Below are positions 54,352 through 64,000 of a stretch of 64,000 nucleotides of DNA, piece by piece. Source of the stretch: Sycon ciliatum. Its lineage: Eukaryota; Porifera; Calcarea; Leucosolenida; Sycettidae. The stretch is taken from the NCBI RefSeq assembly GCF_964019385.1, contig NC_088646.1:2750013-2814012 (forward strand). The letters run 5' to 3'. Position 1 is the stretch's first letter. The number at the start of each line of letters is the position of its first letter. A program made the position numbers and the translations under genes. Below the pieces are notes generated by a model. The model was given only the letters and a program-made list of their open reading frames with translations, did not search any database and had not been told where the DNA came from.

Positions 54352-54651
54352 GGCGCGTGATGGAATCCGCTCGGGGGCTTGTCAAACCTCCGCGAGTGGC
54401 GATGAAGGGCGCAGTCAAAGGTGACGGCATCAAACGCCGTCCCGTCCTTTAGCTGTGTCGGTCCCCTCGTCGAAAGCGCTTTGCTGGCCCTGAGAGAGTT
54501 TACTGAAAGGTTTTGGCCATAGAAAACTGGAGCTCGAAAAAGGCAAACCGTCCCCCACGAGTACAAGGAGACACACACACACCATTGGACCATTGGACGC
54601 CCATCGCCGAAGGCGATGATAGCGATGCTACAGCAGAAGCCATAGCAGCTT

Positions 54652-54844
<193 letters not shown>

Positions 54845-54996
54845 CAGATGGAGGCGGGCTTGCTTTGCAAGTGTTCGCGAAGAGTTTTACAGAACAAAGG
54901 AAGGGACGTGAGTAGAGTTATAGTGGGTGGGAGACAGTTCTACGCCACGGGTTTTTTTTATGAAAGTGCACATGCCTACATTGAAAGGAAGAGAAC

Positions 54997-55068
54997 AACA
55001 ACAACAACAACAACAACAACAACCATCGTGAGAATAAAAGAATTTAAACAACAACAACAACAACAGCA
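54997..55068. repeat. (CAA)n microsatellite, two blocks
   Basis: CAA/ACA triplets at about 54997-55024 and 55048-55067 are separated by a 23-bp unique stretch. Confidence 0.9.
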
Positions 55069-55591
55069 CGAGAACAAATGGGGACAACAAAGGGCGTGTA
55101 GGTGCAGTATAAGAGCTGTGCCAGTGAGGTGAAGTGTGCTCCCCAATCCTCACCAATGAAAGATCCTAGTACGGATGATGTGGGGCAACAGTTAAGTGGG
55201 ACAGAATACTAGGACAAACAGACAAAAGGGGTTGGACATGCTAAAGCAAGGTGCAGGTGAGGCGAGTCCAGCTAGTCCGACCAGAGGTCTTGGAAGCAGC
55301 ACTGGATGTGCGCACCAGGTTGGGGGGGGGGGAGAGGAATGGTACTAAAATAGCAGCATAAAGTAGAAAGTCAAATTAAGGTGAAGGGCGTTTGTAAAGT
55401 GTTATGTTTCTTCTCTGATCTTAGTTACCGTCTGTGGCTCACAGCCAGTCCTTCTGGCGGCGGGGGAAGTATGAATATTTCATACAGCAAGAGTTTAGAA
55501 ATACGTGGGCCATGTAAAGTCGATCTTTTTGATATAGGAGTAATGCTGAGCGAGAAATACCCGCCGGCTATCACACCCTGTGCCAATGAGA
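55069..55591. other. Intergenic, 3' flank of the DUF3102-like gene
   Basis: No gene was found. A G-run lies at 55322-55332. On the minus strand this is downstream of the stop at 55592; no clear AATAAA was seen. Confidence 0.4.
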
Positions 55592-57058
55592 TCAGTAGTG
55601 GATTCGAATCACATGGTTGGCGGGCAATGGAGTTAGCGGTGGCGGCTCACCGATATCATTAGACTCCGCACTGACGCGGCTTACAACTGTGCGTTCAAGT
55701 CGTCCAGGGCGTGTCGGGGCCGGTCGCACTTGGTTGGTTGGCAATGGAGTTAGCGGTGGCGGCTCACCAATACCTTCAGCCTCCACACTGACGTGGCTTA
55801 CAACTGTGCGTTCAAGTTGTCCACGACGTGCCGGGGCCGGCCGCAGAGTTGGATAATCACGCTGCTGCGGCTGCTGGTAGTCACCACTGCGGGAACTACT
55901 TCTGGTTGCGTGATGCCAGCGACTGGACGTTGAGACATGCACTGATCTAGATGGTTCATGGTGAGATACCTGTGTGTGGGGGTCCAAACCGGGAAAAGCA
56001 TCTGTAATTCTACCATTGGCTTGTCCACTGGGGCTGTAGAGGACTGGAGAAACCACACTCATATCTTCCAATCCAGACGACACGGACGATATTTTTGCCC
56101 TTGGTTCATTGGAACTATGGCCGGCCCAGCTGCTTGCAGACCAGGTGTCCGTCGAGTATGATGGCATGGTGACGTTGCTGACCGGAGTTAGTGAGCAGCT
56201 GCTTGCTGAACTGGATGAGGAGCGTTGGCTGCCGCGACGTCCATTGCTCATTGGCGATCTGCCTGGTAGAAGACCGTTCATTCGCTGGGCGTGCTCCCCA
56301 AGCTTCTCTCGTTCCATGATTTCTTTACCTTTGGACAGGATCTCCTTGGCTGTGCGTGGCTTTTGATGACTGTCCGGTGGCAGTTCATGCAAAATCGTGC
56401 GCCAGAGTCGGGTCACCTCAATTCCACCATCGTTCAGCTTTGTCTTGTTGAACACACGGAAATGCGAAAGTGTTGAAGGTACGGGCAGCTCTGGGTCTTG
56501 TGTCTGCAACAACTTCGCAATTCTGTATGCATGCATATATTCGTAGGCCGTAGAACGTACAAAAGTAAAATGTTTTTTGACCCATTGAATGAAGTCAGCT
56601 CGTTTCAGCAAGTGTTCAGTGTACAGAACTTGATACAAGGCCTGACCAATAGTGTAGTAAGAGCCGCGTACATTTTGGCGTATCTGACTCTGCCAGAAAT
56701 CGAGCCGCTGCGCTTTATGTCCGGAAACTTCCATGGTACCTTCCTTGACAATCTCTTCTTCATTTTGCTCGTCTTCGATCGCGTAGTCCTCATTATCATT
56801 AGGATGGTGGTGACGATGAAGATGGAGTTGGTCGACCTGGTGATAGTCACCGGTGTCGACTTGACCTCCTGAGTAGTCTCCACAACCGTCATCCAAGTTC
56901 ACATATATCACCGGGCTGGGACTGCTGCTTTGGTGGGACGCCATCGGTTCATCGTTGATCAAGCTCCGTTGCTCGTACAGAGTATCGTCTGTCGAAAGGG
57001 ATACGGTCCGCCCGTCCATGTTCACGTCGTATACACTGGTGTGTGCAGCCCCATACAT
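55592..57058 (-). CDS. DUF3102-like domain protein, function unknown
   Basis: An uninterrupted 488-codon frame from ATG 57058; the frame is open further up to 57130 without an ATG, and TTACCTTCAG just beyond could be a splice acceptor. Residues 76-110 are His/acid-rich. About 117-205 form a compact domain with YTIGQALYQVL, RADFIQWVKKHF, STAYEYMHAYRIAKLL, resembling the helical DUF3102 module known mainly from bacteria and phage (FxxWL, RTAxxYM pattern). The rest is Ser-rich and likely disordered, ending in two 39-residue repeats (RPAP.R.G.LERTVVS...EPPPLTPLP). It could be a DNA-binding host protein or a domesticated transposon gene. Confidence 0.55.
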   Translation of the reverse strand: MYGAAHTSVYDVNMDGRTVSLSTDDTLYEQRSLINDEPMASHQSSSPSPVIYVNLDDGCGDYSGGQVDTGDYHQVDQLHLHRHHHPNDNEDYAIEDEQNEEEIVKEGTMEVSGHKAQRLDFWQSQIRQNVRGSYYTIGQALYQVLYTEHLLKRADFIQWVKKHFTFVRSTAYEYMHAYRIAKLLQTQDPELPVPSTLSHFRVFNKTKLNDGGIEVTRLWRTILHELPPDSHQKPRTAKEILSKGKEIMEREKLGEHAQRMNGLLPGRSPMSNGRRGSQRSSSSSASSCSLTPVSNVTMPSYSTDTWSASSWAGHSSNEPRAKISSVSSGLEDMSVVSPVLYSPSGQANGRITDAFPGLDPHTQVSHHEPSRSVHVSTSSRWHHATRSSSRSGDYQQPQQRDYPTLRPAPARRGQLERTVVSHVSVEAEGIGEPPPLTPLPTNQVRPAPTRPGRLERTVVSRVSAESNDIGEPPPLTPLPANHVIRIHY

Positions 57059-57133
57059 ACATGTAGTAGTACTCTGGTGAGGAGACAACAACAACAGGAG
57101 ACTTCTCACTCCAACAATTTCCCATTTCACTGA

Positions 57134-57536
57134 AGGTAAGAATCAAGAATGGCTAGAAATAATTTCAAGGCACTGCTTATATATCCAGACGATAGCCATA
57201 TGATGGCCGCGTAGGCATTTCTTGGCCGGCGAGTATCAGGCTGCTTTGGCAATGGCGGAGGCTCGCTTGCCAACGTAACCGTCGGAGGCCATCATGACTC
57301 ATGAGCTACTCTTCTGAGCTGCATGGTTGGCCGCGTAAGCATCCAGCATTGATTGAGCGGTTTCTCTTTTACGTGTAAAGTACTGGAGTACCGGTATGTA
57401 CTTCAGTATTGTGTATGTGCTGTGTCACGTGGTAGGTGGTAAAGTCAAGTGGTAGTTCGAGGAGATGGGCGTCGATTCCAGTGACGATCCGGTGACCCCC
57501 CCCCTACTTTCGATAAGGTTTCCGTAAGTCCGATTG
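57134..57536. other. Intergenic, 5' flank of the DUF3102-like gene
   Basis: No gene. A GGCCGCGTA(A/G)GCAT motif occurs twice (about 57206 and 57331). A C-run is at about 57497-57506. Confidence 0.4.
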
Positions 57537-57543
57537 GTATTGT

Positions 57544-57867
57544 CAAGAGTACATAACCCCCCAGAGTGTGCAACTCCACTATGGGTGCTGTCCCGACAGA
57601 ATTTCAAGTTGACGTCATTTTGATGATGCAATGCGCACTGTACACGGATTATCAGACGAATCCGGAACCTGTGGTTGACCGAAGCCGATCGATCCTGTAC
57701 AAATTATTGCAAAGAATAACGTGTGATGCGTTGACACCTGTACACATGTTGTAAATCACTGGTGCAAGGAGCATTGCGTCATAAATAATGACGTCAACTT
57801 GAAATTCTGTCGGGACGGACAGCAGGGTATGTGGGAGTTGCACACTCTGGGGGGTTATGTACTCTTG
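57544..57867. mobile_element. TIR element (MITE), 324 bp, TSD GTATTGT
   Basis: The ends CAAGAGTACATAACCCCCCA and its inverse lie at the borders, with exact 7-bp GTATTGT outside (57537-57543, 57868-57874). Inverted similarity continues inward over GTGCAACTCC and TTTCAAGTTGACGTCA. No transposase. hAT- or P-like from the TSD length. Confidence 0.85.
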
Positions 57868-57879
57868 GTATTGTTGCAA

Positions 57880-58461
57880 ACGGCTTTAGCTCCCCCCTCC
57901 TAGTTCCTTCGTCAGCTGGCCCAACTAGGTTGCACTCCACCATGGGTCCAGTGTCTGCTCTAGGATTGTAGGACAGCCAGGTACACGTGTACCTGGCGCA
58001 ACCATTTCAACCGGGTCGGAGCCGGGCACACATGTACCTGGCGCTGTCTCACCAGCCGAGTCACATGCTTTAACTGGTTGGTTGGTTTATTTTAATTCGG
58101 ACAATAAACGGGAACTAGGCCCAATGATATAAAGGCGAATGGCTAAGCCGCATTTAGAAAAAGAGAGGACAGGAATTAGAAAATTACGAAAGAAGAAGAA
58201 GTATCTGACACATACAAGCAAGAGTACTCTTGATACAAGCCATGTAGTTAGTCCTTTCAAAGTTCGAAAGTGTAAAGTACCAACCGGGTCACAGGTGACC
58301 CGGTACTATCTTTTCAACCGGGTGCAAGCGCCGCCCAACCGGGTGGATTACCCGGCTCACCCGGCGCTGGAGCAGACACTGGGGTCTGCGCCAACCGCCA
58401 GTTTCCAACAGGTTCGGCAAGGGTTGCCTCGCGTTCCGGGGCGCCCAGCTGTGGAACACCT
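57880..58461 (+). pseudogene. LINE ORF2 3' end, split by MITE and TIR element
   Basis: The plus strand reads GPTRLHSTMG just before the MITE (57949), then LRQPPVSNRFGKGCLAFRGAQLWNT up to 58461. The expected continuation PSDIRAISTLRQF is found at 63955-63997, after the TIR element with the gypsy insertion. The order and wording are those of a CR1/L2-like ORF2 C-terminus. Confidence 0.65.
57949..58381. mobile_element. TIR element (MITE) family X, copy 2, TSD GGGTC
   Basis: 433 bp with the same TIRs (CAGTGTCTGCTC / GAGCAGACACTG) and interior as copy 1 at 51142-51552. The 5-bp duplication GGGTC lies on both sides (57944-57948, 58382-58386). A 19-20-bp insertion near 58218 and a few substitutions separate the two copies. 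Confidence 0.9.
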
Positions 58462-58809
58462 TAGGGCCGGGTTCCACTGCGGCTCCGCTGCCCCGCTGCT
58501 CGTCTTTCGCGGCTTGAAACGTCATCATTACCATAGTGACCGCGGCTAGAGCTGGAGCAGCGAGTCCGCGGCTCACCGCGAGCTTTTGCTACGATTCTTG
58601 ACCAAAAACTGCGAGCCGCGGTCGCGCCTCGACCTGTTTCCCGTACTTTGCATTGTTTTGTACGCCAGAATTTTAAAATTCAAATTTTAATTCGCTGCGC
58701 AGGCCAGAACACGAGGATTTGTTTGATTTCGCGCGCGCAGGCAGGTGAAACGTCATCAAAAAGTGTGGACCACGACCGCGGTACCGCGAATGGCGAGTGA
58801 CAGTGGAAC

Positions 58810-59202
58810 TTTGGAGGATAGCGGCTCCAATTACTATACTAATTCACCCACGAACACCAAGACTGTGAGAGTAGAAAATAGAGTACTTGTTGTTGTCAAT
58901 CGAGTGGGGAAGAAGCCGAAAGGCAACGGCAGAGGAGAAAAATAAACAAGTCGGATAACTCAGTGTGTACAAATGCCTGCCGTACGGGACTGGGTTGTAC
59001 CGCAGAGTTCAAGGTTCATACGAACGCGCGGCATGTGCAAGAAAATCGTATACGGGAATACAACGTGAGTTACAAACATGGTGTACGCTGTGCTGTACAC
59101 CTCCGCAAAAGCAAGTGTGACGCAAAAGGGAAAAAAACTGAAAATCTATGGTAAACCAGACGAAACACAAATAATCCATAAAGCGCGCAGCGGGTTGCTA
59201 CA
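58810..59202 (-). repeat. 3' LTR of the gypsy element
   Basis: Minus orientation, starting TGTAGCAACC at 59202; no difference from 63491-63883 was noticed. Confidence 0.95.
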
Positions 59203-59215
59203 TCACTCCCCCGCC
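59203..59215 (-). other. Polypurine tract of the gypsy element
   Basis: The minus strand reads GGCGGGGGAGTGA immediately before the 3' LTR. Confidence 0.75.
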
Positions 59216-59329
59216 AGTGGACGAGAGGCACGATACGAACACGATAAACTCAGAGAATAGAGAGAAAACGAAAGAAGAAAACCAGAGTTATTAAGTATGA
59301 CTGGGTAGTGAGCAATGACACAAAGAGAG

Positions 59330-62300
59330 TCAGGAGAGCAAGTGAGCAGGCTTAAGACGGTCTACTGAGACAACCTGCTCCTTGCCTTTCACCAGCACTT
59401 TAAAATATTTAGCACTGCGGCGAACAACAGGGTAGGGACCATCATAGGGTGGCTGAAGTGGCTTTCGAACTGCATCGCAGCGGATAAACACTTTAGCAGC
59501 AGATTGCAGATCAGCGGGCAGATGGATAGGAGTAGAGTCGGACACCTGGCGAACAGGCAGTGGCTGCAAGCGGTGCAGGGCGTTAGCAAGACGAGCGACA
59601 TAATCGGCTCCACCAGAGCGGATGGGAGCAGACGTGCCAGGGAAGAATTCACCTGGGAGCCGGAGACTAGTCCCATACACAAGCTCAGCGGCGGAACAAT
59701 CAGTGTCAGTCTTCGTGGAGGAGCGGATACTGAGGAGGATCAACGGTAGTGATGTCAGCCAGTGGGTTGGACCATTGAGAGCTTTCAGTGACGACTTCAA
59801 GTGGCGGTGAAAGCGTTCCACCATACCATTCGATTGGGGATGGTAGGAGGTGGTGCGGGAGCGGTGACATCCAAGTAACTTCATCAGTTCTGACCAGAGA
59901 TTGGACTCGAACTGAGCGCCACGGTCCGACACAAGGGAGGACGGAACGCCAAATCGGGAAACCCAGCCATAGACGAAGGCAGCGGCTACTGTAGCGGCAG
60001 TTGAATCAGCAATAGGGAAGGCTTCTGGCCAGCGGGTGAAGCGGTCGATGCAGGTTAGCAGGTATGTATAACCCTGGCAGGTAGGCAGAGGGCCAACTAG
60101 GTCAACATGTACCTGTGCAAAGCGGTCGTCGGGTGGCAGAAACTGGCCAACCGGGCTTTTCACATGACGGAACACTTTGGCGCGCTGACACTGCTCACAC
60201 GTGCGGGTCCAGGTGGTGATATCACGGTGCATGTGCGGCCAAACAAAACGAGCGGCAATGAGGCGGTTGCTGGCGCGGATCCCAGGGTGACTAAGGCCAT
60301 GAAGCGAGTCAAAGACAGCACGGCGGAACTGCAGCGGTACAAACGGACGGGCGGGCAATGTTGCAGCATCGCACAGCACAGGAGCAGCAGAGCCAGGCAG
60401 AGCAAGAGACTGAAGACGCAAGGCAGAGTCAGGATGATTGAGATAAGACTGAGTTTCAGCATCAGCTTGTTGCGCAGCAGCGAGACTAGCAAAGTCAACA
60501 GCGGCAGGCGGCGAGACAGCTGAGACAGCAGAGACAGCAATACGAGACAAAGCATCTGCAACCGGATTGTGCTCACCCTTAACGAAACGAATGTCCGTGG
60601 TAAATTCTGCGATGAATGACAGCTGACGGAGGACACGGGGCGAGTGTGATGCTGTGGTGGTCTGCTTCAGAGCAAACGTCAACGGCTTGTGGTCCGTTAA
60701 GACGCGGAACACACGACCTTCGATGTAGTAGCGGAAGTGTTTGACAGCCAGATACACCGACAATAGCTCTCGGCCGAAGGTGCTATATCGGCGCTCGGTG
60801 TCAGACAACTTCTTGCTGAAGAAGGCCAGCGGTTGCCAGGAGCTGTGCACGTATTGTTGCAGTACTGCGCCCACACACAGGTCAGATGCGTCAGCCATTA
60901 TGCAAATCGGCGCTTGCACACAGGGATGACAGAGCAGGGTAGCGGAGGCCAGAGCAGCTTTAGCGGCGAGAAATGCATCAGCAGCAGCTGGTGGCCAGAC
61001 AAAATCAGGTGGCTTACGTGGCGGACGAGCAGACTGTTTGCCGACCTTGGTGCATAGCAGATCCGTTAGGGGCTGAACAATCTCCGCACAATGCGGGATG
61101 AAGCGTCGATAGTAGTTCAGCATCCCCAAGAACTTACGGAGCTGGGTTAGCGAGGTGGGTGCACAGAACTGCTGGATGGCGTCGACCCGACTGGCAGGAG
61201 GGCAGATTCCATCGGCAGACACAGTGTGGCTCAGGAATTCCACGGTGGGCACGGCAAATACGGACTTGGTGACATTAATGACGAGCCCATGCTTATCGAG
61301 GCGTTGCAGAACCTGCTCCACGTGGCTGAGGTGGGTGGACAGGTCTGGGCTGCCGACGAGCAAGTCATCAATATAGTCGAAGCTGCAGTCGAGGCCGGCG
61401 AGCACCTGATCCATAAATCGCTGGAAGGATTGTGCAGCGTTGCAAAGGCCAAACGGCATGCGCACAAACTCGAAGAGGCCAAATGGCGTCGTGACAGCAG
61501 TTTTTGCAATATCGGCGGGATCGACAGGGATTTGGTGGTACGCCCGGACCAGGTCGATCTTGGTGAAAACCTTGCAGCCGGCGAGTCGTACCGTAAAATC
61601 CTGTATGTGAGGAATTGGGTACCGGTCTGGTTGAGTGGCCAGATTGAGGGCGCGGTAGTCGCCGCAAGGTCGCCAATCTCCGTTGGGTTTGGGGACCATG
61701 TGGAGTGGGCTGGCCCAGGGTGACTCGGATGGCCGGATGATGCCAAGGTCAAGCATGTGCTGAAATTCCTGCTTCGCCGCTGCCAAGCGTTCAGGAGCGA
61801 GGCGGCGTGGCTTGGCGAAAACAGGAGGTCCACTGGTGACGATGTGATGCGCCACGTTATGCAGAACGGGCCGATCAAACGCAGGAGGTTGCGTGACAGA
61901 CTGATAGCGAGCCAGCATGGAGCGAATAGGCGGCGGCAAAGAGTCAGGCATTAACGCATGTACAGACGGCTGAGCGGAGGCAGAAACAGGCACAGAGATA
62001 TGCAGTGAGGTGCGGGCATCCAGCAAGCGGCGGCTGTGCAGATCAACCTGCAGCTGGAAATTAGCCAGGAAATCTGCACCGAGAATGGGCTGCATAATGT
62101 CGGCCACGACAAACACCCACTGAAAACGGCGACGGAGACCAATGTCAATAGTCAGGGATCGCATCCCATAGGTGACAATGGTGCTGCCGTTAGCTGCTCG
62201 TAGTGGTGGAGTGCCACGGCAACGGTGACGCTCCTGGGAGGTCGGCGGCACTACACTGACAGCGGCTCCGGTGTCCACCAAGAACTGCATCTTGGAGAGC

Positions 62301-62446
62301 CGATCACGGACGTGCAGGCGGCGACTTCCAGCTAGGCCAGACAAGGGTGCCACTACTTGCTGGCCTGCGCGTTTTCCTGCCGCTTGAAAGAGCAGGGGCT
62401 CCGGCAATGGCGAGCACGATCGCCGAATCGGTGGTGATAAAAGCAC
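59330..62446 (-). CDS. gypsy Pol polyprotein (protease, RT, RNase H, integrase)
   Basis: An open frame of 1,038 codons. Approximate domain positions: aspartic protease [12 protein letters not shown] (52-65), RT with YPIPHIQDF and [15 protein letters not shown], catalytic YIDDLLVG (about 357), RNase H with [14 protein letters not shown] (about 520) and [14 protein letters not shown], integrase zinc finger HPGIRAS...CEQCQRAK (about 715-755), and integrase core with [20 protein letters not shown] and NGMVERFHR giving the D,D,E triad (about 790-880). The C-terminus ends RLKPAHLLS without a chromodomain. It overlaps gag by about 94 bp in the -1 phase, so expression as a Gag-Pol fusion by -1 frameshifting is likely. 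Confidence 0.93.
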   Translation of the reverse strand: MLLSPPIRRSCSPLPEPLLFQAAGKRAGQQVVAPLSGLAGSRRLHVRDRLSKMQFLVDTGAAVSVVPPTSQERHRCRGTPPLRAANGSTIVTYGMRSLTIDIGLRRRFQWVFVVADIMQPILGADFLANFQLQVDLHSRRLLDARTSLHISVPVSASAQPSVHALMPDSLPPPIRSMLARYQSVTQPPAFDRPVLHNVAHHIVTSGPPVFAKPRRLAPERLAAAKQEFQHMLDLGIIRPSESPWASPLHMVPKPNGDWRPCGDYRALNLATQPDRYPIPHIQDFTVRLAGCKVFTKIDLVRAYHQIPVDPADIAKTAVTTPFGLFEFVRMPFGLCNAAQSFQRFMDQVLAGLDCSFDYIDDLLVGSPDLSTHLSHVEQVLQRLDKHGLVINVTKSVFAVPTVEFLSHTVSADGICPPASRVDAIQQFCAPTSLTQLRKFLGMLNYYRRFIPHCAEIVQPLTDLLCTKVGKQSARPPRKPPDFVWPPAAADAFLAAKAALASATLLCHPCVQAPICIMADASDLCVGAVLQQYVHSSWQPLAFFSKKLSDTERRYSTFGRELLSVYLAVKHFRYYIEGRVFRVLTDHKPLTFALKQTTTASHSPRVLRQLSFIAEFTTDIRFVKGEHNPVADALSRIAVSAVSAVSPPAAVDFASLAAAQQADAETQSYLNHPDSALRLQSLALPGSAAPVLCDAATLPARPFVPLQFRRAVFDSLHGLSHPGIRASNRLIAARFVWPHMHRDITTWTRTCEQCQRAKVFRHVKSPVGQFLPPDDRFAQVHVDLVGPLPTCQGYTYLLTCIDRFTRWPEAFPIADSTAATVAAAFVYGWVSRFGVPSSLVSDRGAQFESNLWSELMKLLGCHRSRTTSYHPQSNGMVERFHRHLKSSLKALNGPTHWLTSLPLILLSIRSSTKTDTDCSAAELVYGTSLRLPGEFFPGTSAPIRSGGADYVARLANALHRLQPLPVRQVSDSTPIHLPADLQSAAKVFIRCDAVRKPLQPPYDGPYPVVRRSAKYFKVLVKGKEQVVSVDRLKPAHLLS

Positions 62447-63357
62447 ACGTCACGTGTTGGTGTGCTGGACCGGGAGTGCGAAGGTGTGCTGCTCCTACTT
62501 GTAGAACGACCACGGAAACGAGGCTCAGCAAGGGCGGACACTGCTGCAGTCAGTTCAGCAATTTGCCGCTCCAGGCGTGCCACAGTACTGTCCGGCATAC
62601 TTGCTGCGGCGGGACGAAGAGCCATGATTGCGTTCGCTTCGGGCGAAACTGCCAAAATCCGGTCGGCCATGGTGGCCAGATCCTCCAGGGGCAGTGCCTC
62701 TGAGCTTGACGCGAGGATCAGGCGGGCTTTCTCTGGCAGCCGCTGGATGAACAACTCGTGGAACAGTCCGTCGTCCATTGTGTGGTCGTCCAGGAGTTGT
62801 TGCATCCGCCGCAACAGCTGTGTGGGCTTCCTGTCACCCAATTCTTCTTCGGAGAGGAGCAGGCGTATGCGGCGCTGCTCACTCAGCTGCGTACGCTGTA
62901 TCAAGCGAGCTTTCAGCTGGTCAAACGGTGCATCCTCTGGCGGGTTGAGGATGAGGTCGCGTACCTCGGTGGCGAAGTCAGCGCTCAAACTGCTGATGAC
63001 ATGGTGGAATTTCGTGGACTGCCTGCTGATATTCCTAGTCCGGAACAAACTTTCCACCACGCCGAACCAGACTTGTGGGTCGCTCGCGTAGTAAGGCGGT
63101 AGCTTCACCGCAGTAATGGCTGACACATCGGGACTGCCAGCACGGTGTGCGGGCGGGTCGGCGTTGGCAGCGACAAGAGTACCTGTGCCTTGTTCTGTCT
63201 CTGTGGACGAAGGCGCCTGCTTGGCGGCCAACCTGCTCGGTGTCCCTGTGCTCTTGGCGGCCAGCGCGGTCTCGGTGCGAGCTAGCAATTTGCTGCTACC
63301 GATAGGTGTGCTGGGCATGGGAGTGCCTTTAGCGTGGGCTGAGGTATCGCGCTCCAT
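62353..63357 (-). CDS. gypsy Gag
   Basis: 334 codons from ATG 63357. After a low-complexity N-terminus, residues about 85-240 form the capsid-like helical part ([53 protein letters not shown]). The C-terminus has a Ser/Arg-rich stretch and one zinc knuckle-like [14 protein letters not shown]. Gag packages the element RNA into particles in the cytoplasm. It is intact. Confidence 0.88.
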   Translation of the reverse strand: MERDTSAHAKGTPMPSTPIGSSKLLARTETALAAKSTGTPSRLAAKQAPSSTETEQGTGTLVAANADPPAHRAGSPDVSAITAVKLPPYYASDPQVWFGVVESLFRTRNISRQSTKFHHVISSLSADFATEVRDLILNPPEDAPFDQLKARLIQRTQLSEQRRIRLLLSEEELGDRKPTQLLRRMQQLLDDHTMDDGLFHELFIQRLPEKARLILASSSEALPLEDLATMADRILAVSPEANAIMALRPAAASMPDSTVARLERQIAELTAAVSALAEPRFRGRSTSRSSTPSHSRSSTPTRDVCFYHHRFGDRARHCRSPCSFKRQENAQASK

Positions 63358-63471
63358 TACTACTACTAGTACTAGGCAGGGTCTTCAACCACACACGAAC
63401 GAAAATTACTTGCAGCGAGAGTTCGGGATACCGGCACTTGGGCTACACAACGCGGTAGCCTGATGCTGACC

Positions 63472-63490
63472 GGTTGTACGGGGTCACCAA
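63472..63490 (-). other. Primer-binding site of the gypsy element
   Basis: The minus strand reads TTGGTGACCCCGTACAACC directly after the 5' LTR; the TGG start fits a tRNA 3'-CCA. Confidence 0.7.
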
Positions 63491-63883
63491 TTTGGAGGAT
63501 AGCGGCTCCAATTACTATACTAATTCACCCACGAACACCAAGACTGTGAGAGTAGAAAATAGAGTACTTGTTGTTGTCAATCGAGTGGGGAAGAAGCCGA
63601 AAGGCAACGGCAGAGGAGAAAAATAAACAAGTCGGATAACTCAGTGTGTACAAATGCCTGCCGTACGGGACTGGGTTGTACCGCAGAGTTCAAGGTTCAT
63701 ACGAACGCGCGGCATGTGCAAGAAAATCGTATACGGGAATACAACGTGAGTTACAAACATGGTGTACGCTGTGCTGTACACCTCCGCAAAAGCAAGTGTG
63801 ACGCAAAAGGGAAAAAAACTGAAAATCTATGGTAAACCAGACGAAACACAAATAATCCATAAAGCGCGCAGCGGGTTGCTACA
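63491..63883 (-). repeat. 5' LTR of the gypsy element
   Basis: Direct repeat of 58810-59202 in minus orientation; followed outside by the TSD GAAC. Confidence 0.95.
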
Positions 63884-63953
63884 GAACCGCGCTGCTCCGC
63901 TGCATGCAGCCAAGTGCCGCGGAGCAGCGGAGCCGCAGTGGAACCCGGCCCTA

Positions 63954-64000
63954 ACCCAGCGACATACGTGCCATCTCCACGCTCCGCCAGTTCCGCGCCA
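63954..64000 (+). pseudogene. LINE ORF2 3' end, continuation
   Basis: The plus strand reads PSDIRAISTLRQFR, the expected sequel of LWNTL at 58461. It runs off the window end. Confidence 0.6.

Larger units (their letters stand above)
50763..54420 (-). mobile_element. APE-type LINE with C-terminal zinc fingers, degenerate
   Basis: A minus-strand LINE with EN (54351-53887), RT (53863-52556), post-RT region (52548-52040) and a zinc-finger tail (52022-50800), ending near a (CA)n tract at 50763-50780. It is interrupted by a MITE at 51142-51552. Several frame changes and stops make it non-functional. Confidence 0.75.
58810..63883 (-). mobile_element. Ty3/gypsy LTR retrotransposon, 5,074 bp, both ORFs open
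   Basis: Two 393-bp direct LTRs that look identical by eye, a 4-bp TSD GAAC (58806-58809 and 63884-63887), a primer-binding site, a polypurine tract, and open gag and pol frames overlapping in different phases. This is the youngest insertion in the window and may be intact. No env-like frame is present. Confidence 0.93.
58462..63953. mobile_element. TIR element hosting the gypsy insertion
   Basis: The left end TAGGGCCGGGTTCCACTG (from 58462) is matched in inverse by CAGTGGAACCCGGCCCTA ending at 63953, with similarity over about 37 bp. Without the gypsy element it would be about 410 bp, GC-rich at the ends and non-coding. A clear TSD is not visible. It sits inside a LINE ORF2 end. Confidence 0.75.

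Noticed and set aside
58963..59154. 63-codon Cys-containing ORF, repeated at 63644-63835
   Set aside because: It lies in both gypsy LTRs; the duplication is due to the LTRs and no protein is expected there.

Overview
This is eukaryotic, almost certainly metazoan, DNA with low gene density. The evidence is a type II membrane Fringe/GT31-like glycosyltransferase gene, candidate GT-AG exons, long CA, GA and CAA microsatellites, and a dense mixture of BEL/Pao, Ty3/gypsy, DIRS-like, Penelope-like, APE-type and RLE-type retroelements plus many TIR elements. The mixture resembles sponges, cnidarians and other marine invertebrates, but no species can be named from the sequence.

Layout. 1-8.5 kb: a 15-unit 32-bp minisatellite, two damaged copies (A, B) of an RT plus restriction-like-endonuclease (RLE) retroelement family, a LINE 3' end, and the RLE tail of another LINE interrupted by a pogo-like MITE. 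8.5-20.5 kb: one minus-strand APE-type LINE (zinc-knuckle ORF1, EN-RT ORF2) split in its EN domain by a 7.45-kb BEL/Pao element whose two 395-bp 'LTRs' lie in opposite orientation. 20.6-25 kb: a Penelope-like element (PLE) with a hAT-like MITE in it, next to the broken exons of an unrecognised coiled-coil gene. 25.5-31.3 kb: a LINE RT split by a DIRS-like element with nested inverted repeats. 31.4-34.3 kb: fragments and a tRNA-like relic. 34.3-43.3 kb: two more RLE-family copies (C minus, D plus) diverging from each other. D carries a solo LTR and a PLE, and that PLE carries a TTAA element. 43.5-44.7 kb: a second PLE copy. Both PLE copies contain a textbook type I hammerhead ribozyme.

45-50 kb: the intact single-exon GT31-like gene and two MITEs. 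50-54.4 kb: a LINE whose ORF2 ends in tandem zinc fingers, split by a MITE. 54.6-55.1 kb: long CA and CAA repeats. 55.6-57.1 kb: an intact ORF with a DUF3102-like domain. 57.5-64 kb: a LINE 3' end invaded by a MITE and by a TIR element. Inside the TIR element sits a 5.07-kb gypsy element with both large ORFs open and apparently identical LTRs.

The transposons are stacked up to four deep. Target-site duplications (TSDs) could be read for many of them, so the order of insertion can be reconstructed. The two probable host genes (GT31-like at 46 kb, DUF3102-like at 56 kb) show no functional link to each other.
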